Source: Forficula auricularia (Eukaryota > Arthropoda > Insecta > Dermaptera > Forficulidae). Taken from it: a stretch of 64,000 nt of DNA. The DNA is taken from NCBI GenBank assembly GCA_024734495.1, contig JALMQS010000844.1:897932-961931 (forward strand), in the 5' to 3' direction. Each line of letters begins with the position of its first letter. Positions within the stretch are counted from its first letter, which is position 1. The translations under genes were made by a program, and so were the position numbers. The notes beneath the pieces were generated by a model. The model saw only the letters and a list, made by a program, of their open reading frames with translations. It was not told the origin of the DNA and ran no database searches. Positions 1 to 8,200 of this stretch are shown here, piece after piece.

Positions 1-240
1 TTCCTTCATAAAATGAAAACCACTCATCCTAGAAACTTGATTTCTATCTCAATCTCTAGGAAGTTTTATTTACTTTAACGTTTACTTGGTCGAATTATTT
101 GATAAAACTCTTAGATTTATAGATAGCCTACATTTTCCGGACAAGAGGATGATCAGAATCCTCAAAAGAGTCATGGAAAATGCAAGATATCTATAAATCT
201 AAGAGTTTTATCAAATAAGTCTACTGAACCTAAATAAATG
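1..240 (-). repeat. Dispersed repeat DR-B, minus-strand fragment folded back on itself
   Basis: Bases 1-60 are the reverse complement of sequence near 44930-44990 and 61355-61405 (CTAGGATGAGTGGTTTTCAT). Bases 100-225 contain both orientations of the same unit (AATCTAAGAGTTTTATCAAA and its complement), so this copy is partly palindromic. No coding content. Bases 241-540 are AT-rich with nothing recognisable. Confidence 0.7.
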
Positions 241-544
241 AAATTTTTATCATTTTAACACGTAATTTAAAGAGCTTTAATTTATCTAATGAATATCTTT
301 TTGATTTGATAAGTGGTTTCAAAGTTATTCAAGAAAAACTGAAAAAAAACTCTGAAATTTTCTCAATTTGAGGCGCATAGAAAAATTTCCACAAAACCGA
401 TTTGGGGAAAAACTTAGGGTAGTAATATTTGAGTACCAATAAATGTATTCCAGCAATAAAATCTTTTCCGGGAATTATTTCCTGTTTATCTCATTTTTTC
501 ACTTAATTTGCCTGGACTAGATAGATAATGACTGTTTTTTTTTG

Positions 545-1450
545 TTTTTTTATTTAATTAACTACATAATTAGTTCAATTTCATAATTTTAATATATAAT
601 AATATTTGTATTAAAATATTAGCGAGTTTTAAAATAAATAAATATTATACTCTAATTAAAATAAATAATCAAAATTTTATACAAAAACACCAGTATATTT
701 ATTTATGTTTTTATTTATTATAACAACGGCTTAAAATATCAACAAAAATCATTCAAAAATTGAAGGAAAAAGTAAACTTTTCAAGACCCCGTAACGTTGT
801 TTACGATTTTGGTAGTTTGTTAATTTTAAACGTCATTTTCTTATTCCAATATTTTTATTATATAAAACACCAACTGTACTTATTGTCACCTGTTCTCTAG
901 GACAGTGGTTCTTAACTTATGAGTCGCGACCCAAAAATGGGCCGCGCAGTGTCATTAAAAAATATTTTACTAACATTTATTTTCAATAAGTTTAAAAATA
1001 TATTTTAATTTATTTAATACTAATATAAGTAAAAATATAAAAAAAACACGTGCTTTTTCATTAAATTTTCCTTGGATCTAAAAGTAGGTACCTATGTTTA
1101 TCTTAATTGGTAAAAGTGACTTAAAAAAAGGTAATCATTGTAAAATTGAAGAAAATTGTTTAATGATCTAAAAATAAGGTATGAAAAAAATTTGTTTTTT
1201 TGGGTCGCAACATGAACATATTTCTCAAATTTGAGCTGCGACTTAAAAAAGATTCAGAATCACTGCTCTAGGATAAAAAGAAAGCAATTTTTAAAAAATC
1301 TATCAAGATATTTAATTTTCTCTTTATGAAAAAGTTTATACTTTTATCATAACAATGGCTTAAACTTTCAATAAACTCCTTACTTTCTCTGCAATTGCTA
1401 ATTTTTAATTTGTGTTTTTTGTACTCAAACACTCTATTTATTCTTCACAA
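545..1450 (-). repeat. Dispersed repeat DR-A, minus-strand copy split by a hAT MITE
   Basis: The reverse complement matches 55146-55670 and 56571-57080, for example the stretch TATTTTAAGCCGTTGTTGTA. The hAT element at 903-1265 interrupts it. The uninterrupted sequence TCCTAGAG is still visible in the copy near 55370. Confidence 0.8.
903..1265. mobile_element. hAT-type MITE with perfect 8-bp target duplication
   Basis: The left end is CAGTGGTTCTTAAC and the right end is its imperfect complement, GATTCAGAATCACTG. Second-level inverted motifs GAGTCGCGAC and GCTGCGACTT lie inside. The direct repeat CTCTAGGA flanks both sides (895-902 and 1266-1273). Length (363 bp), CAGTGG terminus and 8-bp duplication are typical of non-autonomous hAT elements. 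No transposase frame. Confidence 0.93.
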
Positions 1451-1487
1451 GTGAATTAGGCCCTAATTGTGTTGTTAATTTTTTCAG

Positions 1488-1683
1488 GTATTGGCCGAGT
1501 GGCTTTGGATGTTCGATTAGGCTGCCTGTCTCCCGAGGCTAGTACAGAACCTCAACAAATTATTGACGCAGCGAAATTCGCACTTCGAAACGTCGCTATT
1601 ATGGAACTGAAATTTCCCTTCTGGCGTTATATTCCTACTCCGTTGTGGACTCGCTACGTCAACAACATGGATTTCTTTAGAGA
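1488..1683 (+). CDS. P450 exon (first in window)
   Basis: The acceptor is TTTTTTCAG and the donor GTGAGT. The first two bases complete a codon begun upstream (AGT, Ser, if the last upstream base is A). The exon encodes IGRVALDVRLGCL through NNMDFFRE, the region before helix G in mitochondrial-clan P450s. The frame would read into TGA without splicing, which supports the donor. Confidence 0.9.
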
Positions 1684-4600
1684 GTGAGTCTCAGACTCCC
1701 TACTTAACCTACTAGATCAGTGATGGTGAACCTGAAGGCATGTTCAGTGTTCACTCACGGAAAAGTACAATAACAAAACAGTTCAACGAACTGCATTGAT
1801 AATATTGTATACCTAATAATAAAAAATCAGATTTACTTTTTAGAAAGTGAGAATATTAATCTTATTCTATATGAAATTAGCAATTCTTGTAGGTATATAA
1901 GTACCGAGCAGACCAAGCTTTTCTCGGTAATTTTTTACTTTAATTATAAGCGATATATTAATATTATTTTTAATATTAAATTCAGGTAAAATGGACGATT
2001 TTTATTCAGAATTAAATAAAATTTATTTATTTTTTTCCAACTTTTTGACCAGCTTCAGCCATCATCAAGGCATATTAATATGCACAAAGTTTTGAACTTA
2101 ATATTTAAATTGAATGTAATGGAAGGCAGCCCAGAGGTAGTGAAGAAAGAAAAAATTAACACATATAAAATAAGGTGTAATTTATTGGAATCCTTCCTCC
2201 TTTCCTTTCAAACCGACGTTTCGGAGGATTTTTCCCTCCTTCTTCAGGGTTTCAAAGCGTCAATGAATGAAACAAATAAAATGTTTCCTTCTTCTCTCCA
2301 CAGTAGTGTTCAAAAACTTTCTTCATTTTTAACAAAGACATAGAAAAACATTTTTTTCCTCCTTTTATTTAGTTTGAGTGTTGAAAAATGCAAGTCGTCA
2401 AATTGACGGCATCCGGGCGTTCTAGGGGATCTGAAAGTCCGGGCGTTCTAGTGTTAAATGGTGTTTATTGACATATTTCCTTGTTCAAGTAAGTTTTTTT
2501 TTAAAGACCTCAATAATCTGTCAAAATCGGTAATCCGGCATTGGCAGATCCCCAAGTGTGCCGGATTGTCAAGTTTCTACTATATAGTACTAATAGCTAA
2601 ATAAACTTGTATAATATTGTAAATTAATGGGTTTTATGTTTTTTGGGGCAGAGTGTGTATGAAATACATCAGCCAAGCCCTGGAAAGGCTCAAAGAGAAT
2701 GACCCCAAGGAGGACCACGAGCTCTCTCTCATTGAACGAATCTTAACTAATGAACCGGATCCGAAAACTGCTTGTATATTTGCGCTTGATCTTATATTCG
2801 TTGGAATCGATACTGTAAGTATCTATTCTTATAAAACGTAAAATACTTTTGGCTATTAAAAAATATCTTTTAAAAATTCAAATTTAAAGGTGAATAAAAC
2901 AAAGAAAAAAATACCTCCAGGCTTCGATGCTTCGACTTCTTTTAAGAGTTATAAAGAAAACTATGCAAGATTGATTTAATATATAGGAATTTTAAGAGAG
3001 TTTACTTGCCAACGTAAGCGGATAATAGGCTTTGCCACTTAAAGATAGAATTGAATTTTCTTTATTTATAAAAAGCCTAATATCCGCTTGGCAAGATAAA
3101 CTCTCTTAAAATCCCTGTATATTTTCTTTTAAGATTTAACGATTTCTATCGCAATTATTGTGGATAAAAACTTAAAATTTTGAAATGTAGTTATTTGTTG
3201 GACGTGAATTATTTGCTAATAATAGATAGTTTTTAAAAAATCGTGTTTTAAAAGGGTGAAAAAAAATCTTCGTTTCAATACAATTTCTCTAAAACTACTA
3301 AAACTAAAATTTTTTGAATTTTTATTTAAATCACACATAATTAATTGATTATATAATTATCTATTGAACACAAACAAATAATACAAAATAGTTATGACGT
3401 TTCGATCGACTTATTCTGTGATCGTCCTCGACTAAGTCTATCAAAACGTCATAGTTATATTGTATTATTTGTTTTTTGTTCAAGAAATAATTATATAATT
3501 AATTAATTATGTGTGATTTAAATAAAAATTCAAAAATTTTAATCAAATTAATCACAAAAATAAAAGCTTCAACAGTTTCATTACTCTAATAAAGCTAAAA
3601 AATTAATTAAGGTTAGTTTCAAAACATAAGATGGATTTTAAAAAATTCAAGTTTTAAAGGGAGTAAAAAAATTAAAAAAAAATAAATCGTGGAAATTTTT
3701 ATTTTAAAAAAAAATCAAATCATAAACGGGTGAAAAATTATTTTTGGGTGAATTTAATATTTAATACTCGTTTGCTTGCTGGGCGTACCGAGAAAAATGA
3801 AATTGTTTATTTTCATCAAGCAGAGGAGACAAAAAGTGCATTTCAAGTAGAAGCCTGCTTTCCTAATACATTTTTTTTTTCAAAATATCTAAAAAACGGC
3901 TAAAAATATTTTAATTAAAAAAATTAGGCGAAACCATGCCGTTTTGGTCTACAAAAAGCCCTAATAAGTGAACATCGAAAAAATTATAGTTTTTGAGATA
4001 TTAATTATTTTGTCAAAATATCTATTAGTACGTTATCAAATTTTTGTGAACGCACTAGCTCAAAAACTAGTGTGAATATCAAATCAAAAGGGGGAGGGTA
4101 AAAATTAAATTATATGATTTTCAAACTAGAAAAATGTAAGATACCATAAAATAAACCTATAATAAAAAAGAGAGTTAATATTTTTTCGGCGGCCAAAATT
4201 GGGGGGTTCAAAAAATTACAACTATCAACATAAGTTTGAAGAGTTATAATAGGAAATAAGGACAAGATTTTATGTGTGACTTTTTTATTTATCAGCCAAC
4301 GTTTCGTGGACTTTGCCAACTTCTTTAGGGCTTGAAATAGTCACGTCACACTTTCTAGAAAATTTAGACAAATGTGTGGCTTGACTATTTGAAGCCCTGA
4401 AGAAGTTGGAAAAGTCCAGGAAACGTTAGCTGATAAATATAAAAGTCACACATAAATCTTGTCTTTATTTCATATTATAAACCTTCAAATTAATACAAAT
4501 TATAGTCGTAAATGATAATAAGTAATTATCAACATAAGTCTTAGACCTATAAGGAAGAGGAAATTTTGCACATGAACCCTATACGACCTTTATATTTAAA

Positions 4601-5203
4601 AACTTCAAAAAAATAATATTAAATTTGAATTGTTTTGTTGTTTTAGATTTCAATGGCTGTTTGTTCGATGTTATATCAATTGGCGATGCGTCAAACGGAG
4701 CAGGATCGCCTCCACGAGGAGTTAACCCGTGTGTTGCCTAACCCCGATACCCCGATCACAGCTGAACGACTCGACCAGATGATTTATCTACGAGGCTTTA
4801 TTAAGGAAGTATTCCGGTCAGTGGAAATTCCTAACAGGCAGATTTGTCATGACTGACTTCCTCCTTGCCTTACTCTATACATATATTATAAACCTCTCGC
4901 AGTTAATAGATATTACAAGTATAGTTGCATAAGGATATAATAAATAAAATATCATTTATTTATAGATATATAGTCAATCAATATTCAATAGAAATAGCAG
5001 AGCAATAGATCTAGCTATACAGAATGATTGAAATCAGGATTGTATAAATCACAAGAGAAAATAGTACTAGGGAAAAAAGATTTTATAGAAAGCATTTGAA
5101 AATTAATAGAGATTGATTAATATGTATTGTATGGTGTTGTTGCAAGGTGAAACATCTTTAATAAAGATAAAAGTAAATCTTATTATATTAAACGAGCAAA
5201 GTT

Positions 5204-5272
<69 letters not shown>

Positions 5273-8200
5273 AGTAGGGTTCTCGAAAACGGCTCTAAAG
5301 ATTTGGATGAAATTCACGGGTTAGGAGGGTTTTCTGTTGGACATTCGATCTGTCACGGTCTCATCTTCGGCTAAGTTGTTTTTGATGGGTTTTCTGTTAA
5401 TTGAAATAATTATTCACAGGTGGTTGTCTCGATAAAAATTTTTATTTATATTTTTATTCAATTTCCTTTTAATAAATAATTGGTTTTTTAATTTTATATC
5501 CCACAATAAGATAATTATAATTATTATTATATATTAAAAGTTGAGCAATTTAATTGATTAAAAATCAATTTTTAAATCCCACAATCATATTACTCAATAT
5601 TAGAATTTGGCAATTTAATTGATGAACTCAAAAATTGTTATTTAATTAAAAAAAAATTATACGGTATTTATTTATATACCTATACCTATATACACATAAT
5701 CTGTAGGCCACTACAAGGCTAGAAATGCAAAAACTGTGTGAGGGCGGGGGGCGGGGGTGGAGGTGACGGTAGGGGTAGATGTGGGGGGTGCAGTGGTGGC
5801 GGGTTGGGTCGGCGAGTGAAGTGGTTTCGGGAGTGGGGCGGGATTGGGGTGTAGGTGGTGGATGTGAGGTGGAGTGAAGGGGTTGGGGGTCCGGGGGCAA
5901 GGGGGAGCGGTTTGGGGATTAATATATAGCTTTTTTTCAAAAAGTTACCGAGTATCGCTCGGTGGCCAGGTACTAAATATTATATCAAATATTCATTTAC
6001 TATGAGTTAAGGATTCTAGGTCACTTGTTTCACATTAAAATTAAAAAAATAAAAGAAGTAAATTTTTTTCAATATATATATTTCGGGCTACTGTAGAAAC
6101 CCAACCCATCTTCAGGAAAGTAGAGAATTTTAACTGAAAGTATTTGATGCATTCCAGGCCAAATCGGAAGGTTTGAAAAATTTTAATCTTTGATTTCCTT
6201 GATTTTTTGACAATTTTTAGTACCCACCAAAAAACTCTTCCTGGTAAATTTTGAAATTTTTTTGATCACCGGTTTAAAAGATATCGAATTTCGAATTTTC
6301 GCTAATAACTTCTTCAAAAATGGTCCAAATTAAAAATTTGTTTTGTTTTAATTTTTGTTGTTTTATATACTTTTTAGAAAAAATATAAAAAAAATATATA
6401 AACAGTTTTTATATGCCATTTTTGATTTTGAAAATTTTAATCTTGTTTTTGAAACTGTATATACTCTTTGATTTTTTTGATAATTTTTTATTTTAAACTT
6501 CTATTCATTCTACAAATTTTAAGACCGGGTTGATAGTGGTCCTATGATAATTACTATATTTTTTCGATTTTTGAAAATTTCGAAAAAAATTTATTCGCCA
6601 TTAGCCATTATTAAAACCACTTTTTTCTATTGAGTTTTGTTTTTTTTAGTTATTTTTAACTGATTTTATTGTTAACAGGTGTTTCGAAGAAATAATTAGT
6701 ATTTTAATTTGTTATTTTCAACAAGAAAATGAAATATACTATAAAATGAACTTATAATAAGGAAAATATATTTTTTTCTGGCGCCAAAATTAGAGGGGAG
6801 GGGTCAAAAAATAAAAATCTAGGCGATTTGAGCAAACTCAAGCAAATTTTGTATAAAGATACGAGTAAATAAATATTATATTTAATATTGATTTACTATG
6901 AGTTAAGGATACTAGGTCATTTATTTCACATTAAAATTAAAAAAATTAAAAGATATAAATTTTTTTCTTTTTCAATTTATATATTTCGGGCTACCATCTT
7001 CAGGAAGTACAGAAAGTAACTCAGTTGCACCAACACCACAATCTCTACTAATTAGTAAATTTTGTATACATAATTAGTGGGCCCCTAAGAACACTAAAAA
7101 TGCAAAAACTAACCGCTCAAAATTGGGCCAGGATGGGGGGGGGGGGGGCAAAATGAAAATCTAGGCCCTAGTACCAAACTCAACCATATGTGTATGGTAA
7201 AGTCAAGTGGATAGCCACATCAGAACGTGTCAATTTATCTCGTTTTAAAAGTGCATATTAACTAAAAATGCAACAAATATTTTCAATTATAAGATTCTTC
7301 CAAAACTTGAGTGACTTGAGTAATTTAAATTCTTTTTAAATTGAAAGGGTTTATTTTAGTCACAAACTAATAAAAGACAATAATTTCAGTTAATTATTAT
7401 TATTTATTATATTGATTCACCAAACAGTTTCGGTCCCCACTAGTTGACCATCTTCAGTAGTAAATTTCGTTCAAGATCTGGAAATTGTCACTTTGTTACT
7501 AAATTATTTAAGTTATTATCGAGAAATAAGGACTATATCTTTTATACAGATAATTTATATTTTATTATCAAAGTTTCGTCAACTTTGTTGACATTTTCAG
7601 GGCTCTAAAAAGTGATAAGGCCTCAATTAATTATATATATATATATATATATATTTTTATGATAATGATGAGAGATGTAGTTACACCAAAAGGTGCAATC
7701 CCTAAAGGCCTGGGTTGGCCCCTCCATCGTGAAAAGAAGAAGAAAGAATTTTATGGGTTGAGGCGGAGGTCGAAGGTATCTGTGGATACGGGTCTTAAAT
7801 AGCTGAAGGTTATAAGTCGCGGGAAAGATGGTAGCAGGGAGCGAGTTCCAGTCTCGGAGGTCATAGGGATTGAGCGTCATAGAGTTGGCGTAAAGCGCTT
7901 GTTCGACTTTTATCCAATTTGACAGCGAAGGGGTGCTGAGCGTTAGAAAAACTGCGTGTTTTTCGTAAAGAGGGCATTAGGGGTTATTATAACATGTTCA
8001 AACCAAAAACAAAATTGATTTCAAAAACCACTTCAATATATACAAAAAACATATTAATACACATAAAAAACTCATTTTACATACCAAATGGTTAACTTCA
8101 CTGTAAATTTCTCATTTTTATACTAAGTTTATTAATAATAAATAATTATAAAAATGAGAAATTTGCAGGGAGTTAACCATTTGGTATGTAAAATGAGTTT

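Larger units (their letters stand above)
4236..4526. mobile_element. Ribozyme-bearing palindromic retroelement, 13-bp TSD
   Basis: The arms from about 4240 and 4490 are inverted copies. The direct repeat TATCAACATAAGT flanks the insertion at 4223-4235 and 4527-4539. The copy of the host repeat near 44690 shows the unfilled site (ACTATCAATATAGGTAAG). Each arm carries a hammerhead-like core, one per strand. Confidence 0.8.
3835..4620 (-). repeat. Dispersed repeat DR-S, fragment (host of an inserted element)
   Basis: It matches the reverse complement of 38540-38800 and 54000-54390 (GTCTACAAAAAGCCCTAATA and AAAACTAGTGTGAATAT are shared with small changes) and 44430-44760. The ribozyme-bearing element at 4236-4526 interrupts it. 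Confidence 0.7.

Noticed and set aside
5646..5940. Proline-rich open frames on the minus strand
   Set aside because: They come from the G-rich block of a Helitron; low complexity, no homology-like pattern.
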